A DNA stretch of 64,000 bases from an uncultured Eggerthellaceae bacterium (GCA_934670115.1 CAKUOV010000004.1:45650-109649), one strand, 5' to 3'; counted from the stretch's first letter, positions 1 to 9,334 are shown. Notes: generated from the sequence alone by a model not told the origin. Made by a program: numbers and translations.

Positions 1-2068
1 TAATGCGCTCGGTCACTTTCGCGCGTACCGTTCCAGTGTGCAAATCGTTGGAAACTTGCACGGTGTCGCCATCGGCGATGCCCAGCTTTTCCGCCACGGA
101 GGCGTTGACCCACAGCGACTCCAAATGGTATTTCTTGGCAATGCCGGTGAGCTGAGCGATATCAACCGTGCTGGTGTCGGCTTGTATTGCTTGCGGTCCG
201 CAGATAAGGCGCAGCTTAGCTTGATCGCCTTTGGAAGCGCCCGCACTGCTCACTTCGTCTTCTTCATGCACGGCAATGGCAGGTGCAATCCAAGTCGGTG
301 CGGCGGTAAGCTTTGCCTGCGCGCATGCGGCGCTGGTGAACTGGACTTTTCCAGAAGGTGTTGCCCACGAAGGAGTCTTGCCGTATGCATCGAAGCGCGC
401 TTGCGGCAACGTTGCAACACCGGTGAGCTGAAGCGCTTCCAGGGAATAGCCAACGCTTTGCAGCTGTGCATCCGCCAAATCTTCCAAGCTGAAATTGAAG
501 TACTTTTCGTAGCCAAGGCCGGCTGCCAAATCGTAAACAATCTTGTCGATTGGCTTTGCGTTTTCGCATGCGGTATCAATGGCTGCGCAGTTCAGTGCAA
601 CGGTGGGGTTGACGCCGCCAATAAACTCGGGAAGGCCGGTGCTTTCAAGCTCGGTGGTGCAGGGAAGCACATAATGTGCAAGCTGCGCCGTTTCGTTCAT
701 TTGCGTGTCAATTACAACCAGCAAATCAAGGTTTCCCAGCATTTCTTTCATGCTGTCTTGATTTGCGCACAGTGCGGATACATTCGTGCGATACAGGAAA
801 AGCTCCGCTATCTGACCAGCATCAACGCCGGCTAGTGCAATTGAACTTGAAGCGCCAACGACCGCAGCCAGCGGGTAATCGGCAGCCCCAATGGTGGCGG
901 CTGTTACCGCGGGCACGGGGGGAAACTTTGCAGCATCAAGCGTTTCCGGCTCAAGGGAAGACGTGACAAGGACGCCGCCTTTTTCATTCCAGCAGCCCAG
1001 CAGCGTGTGTAGCAGGGCAACGGCGCGTGCGGTTTCGCCCGAATTATTGTAGCCACCGTCCATCTGCTCGTACTCAGGAAGCTCAATGCAGCAAGCAGGT
1101 GCGGCCGAAGCAAGTTCGCTTGCGATAGTCTCAATCTCAACTGCGGTAATGCCCGTGATGGGTTCAGCCCAATCGGGGGTGTAATCAGCAAGCGCGGCTG
1201 CGTATTCCGCAAAGCCTTCGCCGTTTTCCTTAACGTAGGCCTTGTCGTACAGCCCGCGATTTACTATCACGTTACTCAGCGCAAGCGCCAGCGCAAGATC
1301 GGCGCCGGGGTTAATGGGGAGCCATTTGTCCGCGAACGTTGCGGTGTTTCCGCAGCGCGGATCAACGTAGAGGATGGTTGCGCCCTTCTCATGCGCTTTC
1401 TGCAACGCTTTGATGTGCGCGGGAACGCCGCTTTCCAGGTAGTTGGCGCCCAAAAGCACCACCATCTGCGCGTTTTCGACGTCGGCGTAATAGTGGTCAA
1501 CGCCGATTGCCTGGAAGGTGCCCGCCGCGCGCGCAACATTTCCGGCGGCGCAACTTGTATACGCGTTGTTGGAGCCCAAAACGTTCATGAAACGCGTCAG
1601 ATAATACTTGGAAGTTGCATCGTTTCCATATACGGCGGCAATGCTTCCGGCGCCGCTGGTCTTTGCGATGCTCTTCGTTTTCTCGGAAATCTCCGAGATA
1701 GCCTGATCCCACGTTATCTTTTCGAACGTGCCTTTATCGTTTTTCTTCATGGGGTCGGTTAGGCGGTCTTTGGAATAAGCGAGCTGCGTGTAACCATATC
1801 CAACGGCGCACAGGCATCCGCATGATGCGGGGTGGTCGGCGCTGCCAATAATCTTGTCCAGCTTGCCGTCTTTGACGTAGGCGGTAAACCCGCAATGGGC
1901 GCTGCAAGCACCGCACAACGCGGGGGCGGTTGTTATTGTGGTGCCCTTGTCGGCTGCAAGGGCTTTATCGTGCAGAGGAAATCCCGTGGCCGTGACGCAC
2001 GCAGCTGCCGTAGCAACGCCTGCGGCGCCGGCAAGGAAATTCCGCCGCGTTAATGCATGATTCAACAT
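1..2068 (-). CDS. PsrA/PhsA-like molybdopterin oxidoreductase, catalytic subunit (partial)
   Basis: The gene runs off the left edge, so the C-terminus is missing; about 689 codons are visible without a stop. The ATG at 2068 follows an AGAGGA ribosome site. The N-terminus has a twin-arginine signal (TRRNFLAGAAG, residues 7-17), so export through Tat is expected. Cys52, Cys55, Cys59 and Cys87 (CGACSAHC, then CLCAVG) match the N-terminal [4Fe-4S] motif of the DMSO reductase family, and Cys173 (YTSCAAGN) sits where the Mo-binding Cys is expected. The later stretch TLLGCWNEKGG is typical of the polysulfide/thiosulfate reductase branch. It lies 67 nt downstream of the ferredoxin subunit gene, so the two form an operon. 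The substrate (polysulfide, thiosulfate, tetrathionate or other) cannot be told; a membrane anchor gene may lie outside the window. Confidence 0.88.
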   Translation of the reverse strand, partial: MLNHALTRRNFLAGAAGVATAAACVTATGFPLHDKALAADKGTTITTAPALCGACSAHCGFTAYVKDGKLDKIIGSADHPASCGCLCAVGYGYTQLAYSKDRLTDPMKKNDKGTFEKITWDQAISEISEKTKSIAKTSGAGSIAAVYGNDATSKYYLTRFMNVLGSNNAYTSCAAGNVARAAGTFQAIGVDHYYADVENAQMVVLLGANYLESGVPAHIKALQKAHEKGATILYVDPRCGNTATFADKWLPINPGADLALALALSNVIVNRGLYDKAYVKENGEGFAEYAAALADYTPDWAEPITGITAVEIETIASELASAAPACCIELPEYEQMDGGYNNSGETARAVALLHTLLGCWNEKGGVLVTSSLEPETLDAAKFPPVPAVTAATIGAADYPLAAVVGASSSIALAGVDAGQIAELFLYRTNVSALCANQDSMKEMLGNLDLLVVIDTQMNETAQLAHYVLPCTTELESTGLPEFIGGVNPTVALNCAAIDTACENAKPIDKIVYDLAAGLGYEKYFNFSLEDLADAQLQSVGYSLEALQLTGVATLPQARFDAYGKTPSWATPSGKVQFTSAACAQAKLTAAPTWIAPAIAVHEEDEVSSAGASKGDQAKLRLICGPQAIQADTSTVDIAQLTGIAKKYHLESLWVNASVAEKLGIADGDTVQVSNDLHTGTVRAKVTERI

Positions 2069-2135
2069 GATGCGTCCTCTTTCTATGCAAACGTTTTCAA
2101 GGGAAGATGAAGTGGCGAATCAAACGAGATGCCGT

Positions 2136-2909
2136 TTACGCTTGCACGAGGGTTGCGGTGCGCAAAACACCCTGCTCAATGACTTTTTCGGCGATATCCT
2201 CCCAGTCAACGAACAGAATGGCGCCATTCGGACATTGCTCGGCGCAGCGCCCGCAGGAAATGCATTTCGTGGACGTGCCGGTTTCAGAATCAATGCGTGG
2301 CATGTTCCAGGGGCAGGCTTGCGCGCACATGCCGCAGCCAATGCACAGCTTCGTGTCCACCACGCGGGCACCGGTCTTCTCGTCGGCATAAATTGCGTGC
2401 ACGGGGCAATACTTCATGCAGTTTGGATCCTCGCATTGCTTGCAGTGCTCAACGGTGAAGCGACAGTTCTTCATGGCGCCTTCGCCTGTATCGGCACCCG
2501 CGCCGTAGTTGTAGTTGTCCCACACGCGTACACGTGCGATATGCTGGCACACGCGGCTGTCGTTTTTCAGGGTGCACATCATTTCGCAGCGCTGGCATCC
2601 CGAGCAGCGTGCGCGATCGGTTACGATCATTTTCGTGGGCGTAGTGCGAATGCTCACGCGACCTGAGGCAATTGATTCTTGAGTAACGCCCCAGGAAGCT
2701 AAAAATCCACCAATGACCAGGCCTGCTATGCCGCATCCAGCCATGGCAAGCACGCTGCGGCGGTCAACGATGACCTTCGGTTTCTTCGTGCCGGTTGCTT
2801 TCGCGGCATCTTCGGTAGCGCTTGCGTCGGCAGCATCGGTTGCCGCTGCGAGCGTGGATGTTTCATCGGGAATCTTATCGGGAATCGTATCAACGTAGTT
2901 GTCAGACAT
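2136..2909 (-). CDS. Four-cluster 4Fe-4S ferredoxin subunit of the molybdoenzyme
   Basis: A 257-residue electron-transfer subunit. After an acidic, Ala-rich N-terminal stretch of about 45 residues comes a twin-arginine-like segment (DRRSVLAMAG, residues 49-58) followed by a hydrophobic helix, suggesting Tat export or membrane anchoring. Four Cys clusters follow: CSGCQRCEMMC, CKQCEDPNCMKYCP, CIGCGMCAQACP and CISCGRCAEQCP, the pattern of PsrB/DmsB/NrfC-type subunits. The start at 2909 has a GGGAGAGG ribosome site. It precedes the catalytic subunit gene and probably passes electrons between a membrane quinol-oxidising partner and the molybdenum site. The unusually long N-terminus in front of the RR motif is odd for a Tat substrate. 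Confidence 0.9.
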   Translation of the reverse strand: MSDNYVDTIPDKIPDETSTLAAATDAADASATEDAAKATGTKKPKVIVDRRSVLAMAGCGIAGLVIGGFLASWGVTQESIASGRVSIRTTPTKMIVTDRARCSGCQRCEMMCTLKNDSRVCQHIARVRVWDNYNYGAGADTGEGAMKNCRFTVEHCKQCEDPNCMKYCPVHAIYADEKTGARVVDTKLCIGCGMCAQACPWNMPRIDSETGTSTKCISCGRCAEQCPNGAILFVDWEDIAEKVIEQGVLRTATLVQA

Positions 2910-3448
2910 GACCTCTCCCTTCTTGTGTCTTCTTCCGATGCCCTTTTGCTCTTCTGAAATGTCTCCTCTTTTACATTGCTTGTTTGCGGGTGCCGGTTTT
3001 TGCGCATCGCGCGAGCGATCCTTGTCGGCGGCAAACTTCGCAAAGCGTTGTCCTACATTTCAGAAAAGGCTTTCTTCTTGCTTCTTGCGCATCTTGATGC
3101 CTGGGCAACCGCGCCGCGCCTTATTGGCTCGCTGCCAATTTGACGTCTTATGCTTCGGTGGCCGGTGCAATCTCACGCAATCTCACGCAATACGTACCTT
3201 GCACAACGCAGGGCAGCATAAAGAAAAAAGAGTGGCGCGCTATCCCCTCATTGGGGGAAATTTTGTCGTTTTTCAGCCGCTTACAGGGAAAAGGGGAAAT
3301 TACCCCCAAAGAGGGGATGGTGTTTTTTTCGCAGGAATCATACTGAGGCACAATGTCCGTCATAAAGCTTTCCGCCTTGCGTATTGCGCGACAGTACCGC
3401 ACAACAACCGTTCTGTTCTTTGTTACGTTTTAAGGTTTGGAGAATACA
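2910..3448. other. Divergent intergenic region between ferredoxin and AOR-family genes
   Basis: A 539 bp region with no supported gene. It must hold the promoters of the minus-strand ferredoxin operon and the plus-strand AOR-family gene. A tandem duplication of CAATCTCACG lies at 3168-3190, the large palindrome listed separately at 3242-3318, and a T7 run at about 3323. Confidence 0.7.
3242..3318. promoter_or_regulatory. Long imperfect palindrome upstream of AOR-family gene
   Basis: The left arm (3242-3262, CCCCTCATTGGGGG core) and right arm (3298-3318, CCCCCAAAGAGGGG core) are 21 bp inverted repeats with about two mismatches, separated by 35 bp. Each arm is itself close to a smaller palindrome. 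The spacing and position, 130-200 bp before the AOR-family start, suggest an operator for a dimeric or tetrameric regulator. A related CCCCTCAAAGAGGG site lies at 7589-7602. Confidence 0.55.
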
Positions 3449-5581
3449 ATGGCTGAAAAATCGTATGGATGGACTGGCAAAATTCTTCGCGTGAACCTGT
3501 CCACGGGCTCCATTACTACACAGCCGACCGATCCCTACAAGGATTACATCGGCGGCATGGGCTTGGCGAACAAAATCATGTACGATGAAGTTCCTGCAGG
3601 CACGAAGCCCTTTGATCCGGAAAACAAGGTCGTCTTTGCGGTGGGCCCTCTTACGGCATCGGGTGTTCCGCTGGCAGGACGTACTACTATCAGCACGCTT
3701 TCCACGTACACTACCGATAATTTGCTGGTTGATGGTCACTGCGGTGGCATGCTGGGCGCAAAAATCAAGCTGGCTGGCTGGGATGCAATCGTGCTTGAGG
3801 GCGCATCGGCTACCCCGGTGTATCTGTGCATCAAAGACGACGACGTGCAGCTCAAAAGCGCGGCGGCCCTGTGGGGCATGGGGACGCGTGCAACCACCGA
3901 AGCGCTCTCGCGTGTGGAAGGCACGTCCGTGTGCGTTGCTTCCATTGGCCCTGCGGGCGAAAACCTGGTGCCGTATGCGTGCATCATCAACTCGCGTAAC
4001 CACAGCGCTGGCGCCGGTATTGGTGCAGTGCTGGGTTCCAAGAAAGTCAAGGCTCTTGTGGTGGAAGGCACGGGTAGCGTGAACGTTGCCGACCCCAAGA
4101 CGGTGGCGGAACTTTCCGATTACATGTTGCGCGAAATCATTGGCTCTAATAATAACCATGTTGTTCCTTCTACTCAGCAAGAGTGGGCAGAATACTATGA
4201 TCCAAGCTCTCGTTGGTCGGCTCGTAAGGGTTTGACCTGGGCACTTGCCGAAGGTGGTCCCATTGATGTGGGCGAGCCGAAGCCAGGCGAGATCAATACT
4301 GTGGGATACCGCTGCATGAAGTCTGTTGTTGATGATGGCCCCGAAGCAGAGAAATACACCATCAAGATGGATGGCTGTCACAGCTGTCCGCTGCACTGCC
4401 ACTCCGACCTGCGCGTCCCTGGCGCGAAGGCTGCTGGCGGTTTTGAGATTTCCGGCAATACCTGCATCCCGAACATGCCGTTCCTTTTGGTTCAGGGCAT
4501 CTTGAAGGGCATAACGCCCATTAAGAACAACACGGACGAAAGCGTTATTTGGAATCAGGCAGTAGGTACTACCGTTGACGACCTGGGACTTTGGTGCAAT
4601 TACGCGCAGATTTACCGCGATATTGCCCATTGCTACGTAGAAGGCATTTTCAAGCGCGTGCTGCCCGAAGAAGAATACAACTTGTTCGATTGGGACGGCT
4701 TCAAGACCGCCGACCCCAGCGTTATGGTGCATATTCTGAAGCATATTGCCCAGGGCGACAACGAGATGTCCTACATTGCCCATGGCCCCATTGTTTGGTG
4801 CAAACGCTGGGACGACATGGAGTGGTTCGACCAGGCAACGTCTACGCTGATCAATTATCGTGGCTGGCCCGTTCATCATGCTATTGAGTGCTTTGGCCAG
4901 GTCGGTGGCGTGTACAACATGATGTTCAACCGCGATGACATGATTCATTCTGCCATTAATTTCCACGGCAGCGGTTTGCCCTACGAGATTAAGCAGCAAG
5001 TTGCCGCAGAAGTGTGGGGAAGCGAGACGGCAATCGATCCGCCGAAGAACTACACGCCCATGAACGAGTACAAGGCGCGCTTCGCTTGGTGGAGCATTGT
5101 AACCGACGTTTTGCATGATTCGCTTACGTTGTGCAACTGGGTGTGGCCAATGACGGTAAGCCCCACGCGTGCGCGTGATTATCGCGGTGACCTGGATCTG
5201 GAGGCAAAGTTCTTCACTGCCGTTACGGGCGAGCAAGTTACTACAGATGACCTGTACAAGGCGGGCGCGCGCATTATGACGCTGCAGCGCGCGGCAACGG
5301 TGCGCGGTATGGTGGGCACCGATGGCAAGATGGGCTGCAACGATATGCGCAACGTCCACGATGTCATTACGGAATGGGTGTTCACGAAGGATCCCGACTT
5401 GAAGGCGTTTGAAGCGGGCACCGATAAGATGGAGCGCGAAGACTTCCAAACCGCGCTGACCATGACGTATCAGCAGTTCCAGTGGGATGAGAAGCTGGGT
5501 TGCCCCACGGCCGAGTGCCTGGATTACTACGACATGCCCGATGTGAAGGAAGAGCTGGCAAGCTTGAATTTGCTGCCGTAG
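3449..5581 (+). CDS. Aldehyde:ferredoxin oxidoreductase (AOR) family protein
   Basis: A 710-residue protein of the tungsto-bispterin AOR family. The N-terminal domain has the family opening (GYxGKILRVNLSTG-like, IGGMGLANKI) and pterin-binding features (GPLTASGVPLAGRTT, GGMLGAKIKLAGWDAI). Cluster ligands are visible as GCHSCPLHC (C-x2-C-x3-C) near residues 310-318, with a distal Cys in HDSLTLCNW. Family enzymes oxidise aldehydes to acids with ferredoxin, or reduce acids or aromatic acyl groups. It is about 100 residues longer than the archaeal enzymes. The ATG at 3449 is preferred because GGAG lies 6 nt upstream; a TTG 12 nt earlier is less likely. It appears monocistronic, with two terminator hairpins downstream. 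Substrate unknown. Confidence 0.88.
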   Translation: MAEKSYGWTGKILRVNLSTGSITTQPTDPYKDYIGGMGLANKIMYDEVPAGTKPFDPENKVVFAVGPLTASGVPLAGRTTISTLSTYTTDNLLVDGHCGGMLGAKIKLAGWDAIVLEGASATPVYLCIKDDDVQLKSAAALWGMGTRATTEALSRVEGTSVCVASIGPAGENLVPYACIINSRNHSAGAGIGAVLGSKKVKALVVEGTGSVNVADPKTVAELSDYMLREIIGSNNNHVVPSTQQEWAEYYDPSSRWSARKGLTWALAEGGPIDVGEPKPGEINTVGYRCMKSVVDDGPEAEKYTIKMDGCHSCPLHCHSDLRVPGAKAAGGFEISGNTCIPNMPFLLVQGILKGITPIKNNTDESVIWNQAVGTTVDDLGLWCNYAQIYRDIAHCYVEGIFKRVLPEEEYNLFDWDGFKTADPSVMVHILKHIAQGDNEMSYIAHGPIVWCKRWDDMEWFDQATSTLINYRGWPVHHAIECFGQVGGVYNMMFNRDDMIHSAINFHGSGLPYEIKQQVAAEVWGSETAIDPPKNYTPMNEYKARFAWWSIVTDVLHDSLTLCNWVWPMTVSPTRARDYRGDLDLEAKFFTAVTGEQVTTDDLYKAGARIMTLQRAATVRGMVGTDGKMGCNDMRNVHDVITEWVFTKDPDLKAFEAGTDKMEREDFQTALTMTYQQFQWDEKLGCPTAECLDYYDMPDVKEELASLNLLP

Positions 5582-5635
5582 CGCGGTTTTGATCCGCCTT
5601 CCGCCTGGCGTTTCGAGCGCAACGAGCGCAATAAA

Positions 5636-5669
5636 AGGACCTGCATCGATTACTGGTGCAGGTCTTTTT
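5636..5669 (+). terminator. Intrinsic terminator after AOR-family gene
   Basis: Stem GACCTGCA / TGCAGGTC with an 11 nt loop and a following T5. An A-run on the left means it could also work on the minus strand. Confidence 0.8.
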
Positions 5670-5701
5670 CGCGCTTTCGGCTGGGCACCTTGAGAATAAC
5701 G

Positions 5702-5736
5702 AAGGGACCTGCGCTGATTATTCACAGGCCCCTTTG
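5702..5736. terminator. Second, probably bidirectional terminator
   Basis: Stem AAGGGACCTG / CAGGCCCCTT with one mismatch, followed by CTTT and later T-runs. It lies between the convergent AOR-family gene and NifU-like gene and could serve both. Confidence 0.6.
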
Positions 5737-5831
5737 CGCTTTTTGCTTTGATTGTAATGCGCTGCTTTTTCTGATTCGCGCGTGTTTCAGGTCAAACGTT
5801 TTTTGCAGTTGAGGGTTGGTTTCTGTGCCCG

Positions 5832-7523
5832 TTAAATGTTCATCCAACGCTCTACGGAAGCCCATTCTGCCAGGCTTTTTGCGTAGCCGCGCGTCAAGTA
5901 ATCGGTGGAGAAGTAATAGATGTCGCCGTTCGATGCTTCTGTTTGCTGGATATCAGGGGCGATGCCCGTTTCAACAATTTGATTGAACGTTTGGACAACT
6001 TCTTCGGCCGTCATATTGAAAGGCGGGTTTTGCAAGCTGGTGGCTGGCATGGGGCGCGGGTAGATACGGCTTTCTTCGCGCACGATGTTCGTGAACGTGA
6101 CAATCTTGTTGTCCTCGGCGGCTAGAAACGACCAGTTTGCGTATGCATCGGTCATAACCGATTGATCGTACAGGTAATACGTGTATTCGCCGGTCAGCGC
6201 CGCAATGCTTGCGCATTTGATGGTCTTGCGGATGGGTTGCGCATCGGGGTCGATGGGAACCAGTGTCAGCTCGCCATCGATTTCGTGCAGCTCGTAGCCA
6301 TCGGGAAGGGCGTCTTGCAGGGGGTCGGCTGGGTCGCTCGTTTCTTGCGCCTCCGTCGTCGTATCAGTTGTGTTGGATGCGGTGGGTTCAGCTTCGTCGG
6401 ATGCCGCAGCTTCTGCCGCCGCTGCCTGGCTTTCCGCTGCTAATGGCGCGGTTTCGCCGCTCTTCTCTTCGGCTGCATATTCCGCTTCCTGAGCCGCCGC
6501 GTTGCTTTTCTGCTCTTCCAAGTAATCGTAGACGAACATCTCGAAATCTTCTGCAGTCATGTCTTCAGGAACAAGCCCCCGTTCAGCCCAGCGCGCGGGA
6601 GTGACTAGCTCGCCTTCGCTTGATTGTTTCGAAACATCGGCAAAAACATCGGCCAGCGCGTTGTTCAGCTCAAGGGGGAGTTCGTCGTCCTCGTCCGCAG
6701 GTGCGCTGTCGCCTTCGGTGGTGCCTTCGCTTACGTTCGCGATGTCTTCTGCGCTTGCGCTGCCACTTGCGGCGTTGTTGTCGGTCGTGCTTTCGTCTGC
6801 GTTCGCTGCGCCGTTTCCTGCTGCTTCTGCAGTTGCAGCAGCGCTTACGCCTATACCGCACGCTGCAGCCGCACCGTGTTCGTCTGCCTCAAGGGATCCT
6901 TCGCTTACCATGGCATCTACCAGAGCATTTATGCGTGCGTCGCGCAGAGAGCAGTGTTCGCACATAATGCAGTCAACGGAGTCCTGGTCGCACGGCGCAA
7001 GCTTGTCGAGCTGCGCTAATGATGCGCCTTGACCCAACAAGTAGTCGCCGATCAGGGCGTGAACGCCCTCTACGGCAAAATACGTTGTGTGAATCTTGTC
7101 CCAAGGCACGCCATCCAGTGCCTCTTTTACGTCTTGCGGCGTGATGTGCAGGGCTTCTTCGAACGTTTTCCCCTCAATCATCTGGCAAATCACACTTGCG
7201 CATGCCGTCATGGCCAAGCAGCCGCGCGTTTTGAAGCCGGCACTTACGAAACGTGCTTGAGAGAAATCGCGTCCTTCGCCGAGCGTTGGTTCTTCCACTA
7301 CGGCAAAAAGGCGCAACGCAACTTCGCCTCGCTTTGATTTACCCACCATGCTTTGCGCGTTGAACCCTTCGGGCGCGCCGCTGTTCGTGTAATTTGCAAT
7401 CACGGAAAGCAGGGTGTCGGAATAGCCAACGGTGCCGTTTTCCAGTTCGGTTTGGTACACGTTTTCAGTGCGTATCAGCGCACGATCCTCGGGTTCAAGG
7501 TAGACGTTTCGAACATTACTCAT
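5832..7523 (-). CDS. NifU-like scaffold domain protein with long linker and unknown C-terminal domain
   Basis: 563 residues. Residues about 40-185 resemble the IscU/NifU N-terminal scaffold: SMVGKSKRGEVALRL, ARFVSAGFKTRGC, EGKTFEEALHI. Of the three scaffold Cys positions only the one in FKTRGC is kept; the first (normally APxCGD) reads KSKRGE and the third is replaced in WDKIHTTYF. A separate Cys group, DCIMCEHCSLRDA, follows near residue 205. A long Ala/Glu/Thr/Ser-rich, presumably disordered segment spans about residues 220-410. The final 150 residues (DGYELHEIDGELTLVPID onward) form a domain I do not recognise. It is divergent from the membrane LuxR gene at 7698. A role in Fe-S supply is inferred from the fold only. 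Confidence 0.7.
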   Translation of the reverse strand: MSNVRNVYLEPEDRALIRTENVYQTELENGTVGYSDTLLSVIANYTNSGAPEGFNAQSMVGKSKRGEVALRLFAVVEEPTLGEGRDFSQARFVSAGFKTRGCLAMTACASVICQMIEGKTFEEALHITPQDVKEALDGVPWDKIHTTYFAVEGVHALIGDYLLGQGASLAQLDKLAPCDQDSVDCIMCEHCSLRDARINALVDAMVSEGSLEADEHGAAAACGIGVSAAATAEAAGNGAANADESTTDNNAASGSASAEDIANVSEGTTEGDSAPADEDDELPLELNNALADVFADVSKQSSEGELVTPARWAERGLVPEDMTAEDFEMFVYDYLEEQKSNAAAQEAEYAAEEKSGETAPLAAESQAAAAEAAASDEAEPTASNTTDTTTEAQETSDPADPLQDALPDGYELHEIDGELTLVPIDPDAQPIRKTIKCASIAALTGEYTYYLYDQSVMTDAYANWSFLAAEDNKIVTFTNIVREESRIYPRPMPATSLQNPPFNMTAEEVVQTFNQIVETGIAPDIQQTEASNGDIYYFSTDYLTRGYAKSLAEWASVERWMNI

Positions 7524-7580
7524 GGGAAGCCTCTTTCTTTGCGTTCTCTTCCTGTATATAACCGTACCACGCGATTTATC

Positions 7581-7602
7581 GGGGAATTCCCCTCAAAGAG
7601 GG
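7581..7602. promoter_or_regulatory. Palindromic operator-like site between NifU-like and LuxR genes
   Basis: A perfect 12 bp palindrome GGGGAATTCCCC (7581-7592) overlaps CCCTC-AAA-GAGGG (7590-7602), an inverted repeat with a 3 bp spacer. It sits between the divergent starts at 7523 and 7698. The right half resembles the arm at 3303-3316. Confidence 0.5.
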
Positions 7603-7697
7603 TATTGCAGGGGTAAGCGTGAAAAAAGTAACTTCTCCGAAACACGCTGTTTGCGCAAGGGGAGTAAACTCGCAAGCAAGGGGATAAGGGGATTGAC

Positions 7698-9236
7698 ATG
7701 AACGATGCTGCTTCCGATTCGCTGTTTGCGCGTCTGCGTTATTTGTGGGCGAATCTTTTTCCGGCGATTGTGGGACTGGCGTTTGCGCGCGGCGGTTTGA
7801 TTGTTGCGTGTTATGGCAGCTATACCGATACCGATCAGGGGATTTTCACCGATGGCTCCATGTTGGTGACGCTTGTCGTTATGACGGTCCTTGTGGCGGT
7901 CCTTGCAGTGAAAAAATGCCAGTTGCGCGAAGAGACGATTTCTGCGCTCATGTGGGTGTGCATTGCCGTTGAGGCACTGGTTCTTATTGCCCTAGGCGCA
8001 ATGGACTTGCATGGGGCGGTCAGCGTTACGGAACGGTTTATTTTGAGCTGCATTATCACGTTCTTTGCTTCGTGCGCTATGATGTATTGGCTGCGTTTTG
8101 CCTGTTCAACGGGTGCTGTTGCTTCGGCATTCATTGTGTTTGCGGCGCTTGCGTTAAGCGAGGTTGCGTTATTCCTTTGCGCTTCATTTTCGTTTATTCT
8201 CCCCAGTCTTGATGAGTTTGCGGCTGTTGTGTTGGTTCTGATTCAGTGTCCTTGCATAACGTTTGCGCGTCAACATCCTTTTGCTTTTTCGCTTTTTGTT
8301 GAAGAAGACGAAGGGGATTTTTTCTCATTTTCAGGCACGTTTTTACCGCATCGAGAGTTTTTGGTTGTGTGCGCGTTGGGCATTGGGTGTCTTGCGGTGG
8401 TCGTGGGGTTCTTGCGCGGCTATCCCAGCGGTCACGCAATTTCTTTCACGCCGTCCACGCGGTTGCTGTATGGCGTGCTGACCATTGCGTTGTGCTTCCT
8501 ATTTGCCGCGGCAATTGTGCGCGGCCGGAAAAACATTATGACTGTAGGTATGTTTTTGCTGATGGAGGCGTTAGCATGTCTAGCGCTGCTGCTTTTTACG
8601 GCGTTCCCTGGCAATCTTGAATACGGTGCCGTTGCAGTAACGGTGCTTAACGCGATGATGGTTGTTTTCAACTGGTATGTGATCATGGCGTTTATGAAGG
8701 CTGGCTGGCGCGATCCGTATTACTATGCGTTGGGCGGCTGGATTGTGTGGCTGGGCGCTCGTGCGCTGTCGCGCATGGTGCTGCTTGCCCTGGGCACGCT
8801 TATGAATCCTGATTTTGCCAGTGCGTTCATGGGGGCATTTTTGGTGGCATCGACGCAAATCGTGTTGTGTGGCATGCTTAAAGTGAAAAGCGTTTGCCTT
8901 AAGCGTGTTGAGAATCCCACAGCGCAAATCGAGGCTCATGATCCAAAGATGATGCGCCTTATGGGCCTAGACAAAGAAGCACCCAAGACATTGCCTGAGA
9001 TTCGTCGCGATGCGACCGAACGAAGCATCGAGCAAATGTCCCAGCACTTTATGCTCACGGCGCGCGAAAAAGAAGTGCTCACGCTGTATGCCTTGGGGTA
9101 TACGCAAAAGCATGTCGCCGAAGAGCTGGTTATTTCGAAAGATACAGCGCATGCTCATATCAAGCGCATCTACGAGAAAACTGATATGCATTCGCGCCAG
9201 GAAATTCTGGATTACCTTAACACCTATACCGGCTAG
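7698..9236 (+). CDS. Membrane-bound LuxR-type transcriptional regulator
   Basis: 512 residues. About twelve hydrophobic segments fill residues 15-390, followed by a cytoplasmic LuxR/GerE helix-turn-helix at about residues 443-505 (LTAREKEVLTLYALGYTQ, then ELVISKDTAHAHIKRIYEKT). There is no receiver or ATPase domain, so the membrane part is probably the sensor. This architecture is common and often multicopy in Eggerthellaceae, typically beside redox enzyme genes. ATG at 7698 with a GGGGATAAGGGG purine tract upstream. It is divergent from the NifU-like gene and near the AOR-family gene, so one or both may be its target; this is inference. Confidence 0.88.
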   Translation: MNDAASDSLFARLRYLWANLFPAIVGLAFARGGLIVACYGSYTDTDQGIFTDGSMLVTLVVMTVLVAVLAVKKCQLREETISALMWVCIAVEALVLIALGAMDLHGAVSVTERFILSCIITFFASCAMMYWLRFACSTGAVASAFIVFAALALSEVALFLCASFSFILPSLDEFAAVVLVLIQCPCITFARQHPFAFSLFVEEDEGDFFSFSGTFLPHREFLVVCALGIGCLAVVVGFLRGYPSGHAISFTPSTRLLYGVLTIALCFLFAAAIVRGRKNIMTVGMFLLMEALACLALLLFTAFPGNLEYGAVAVTVLNAMMVVFNWYVIMAFMKAGWRDPYYYALGGWIVWLGARALSRMVLLALGTLMNPDFASAFMGAFLVASTQIVLCGMLKVKSVCLKRVENPTAQIEAHDPKMMRLMGLDKEAPKTLPEIRRDATERSIEQMSQHFMLTAREKEVLTLYALGYTQKHVAEELVISKDTAHAHIKRIYEKTDMHSRQEILDYLNTYTG

Positions 9237-9301
9237 CTGCACTGAGTAGCACGATGACGGGCGCTCGTGCCAACGAGTGTTCGCGCTGGCGAGCATCTCA
9301 T

Positions 9302-9334
9302 TTGTTGTCAAATTACCCCACCTTTTGTCAACAA
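9302..9334 (+). repeat. Dispersed palindromic repeat, copy 1
   Basis: Arms TTGTTGTCAAA and TTTTGTCAACAA around TTACCCCACC. It differs from the other copies by one base in the left arm (GTTGTC instead of GTTGAC). Intergenic, 3' of the LuxR gene. Confidence 0.85.

Noticed and set aside
3338..5725. 795-codon open frame on the minus strand opposite the AOR-family gene
   Set aside because: It is antisense to a gene with clear family motifs and a ribosome site, its translation has no recognisable domain, and such shadows are common in GC-rich coding DNA.
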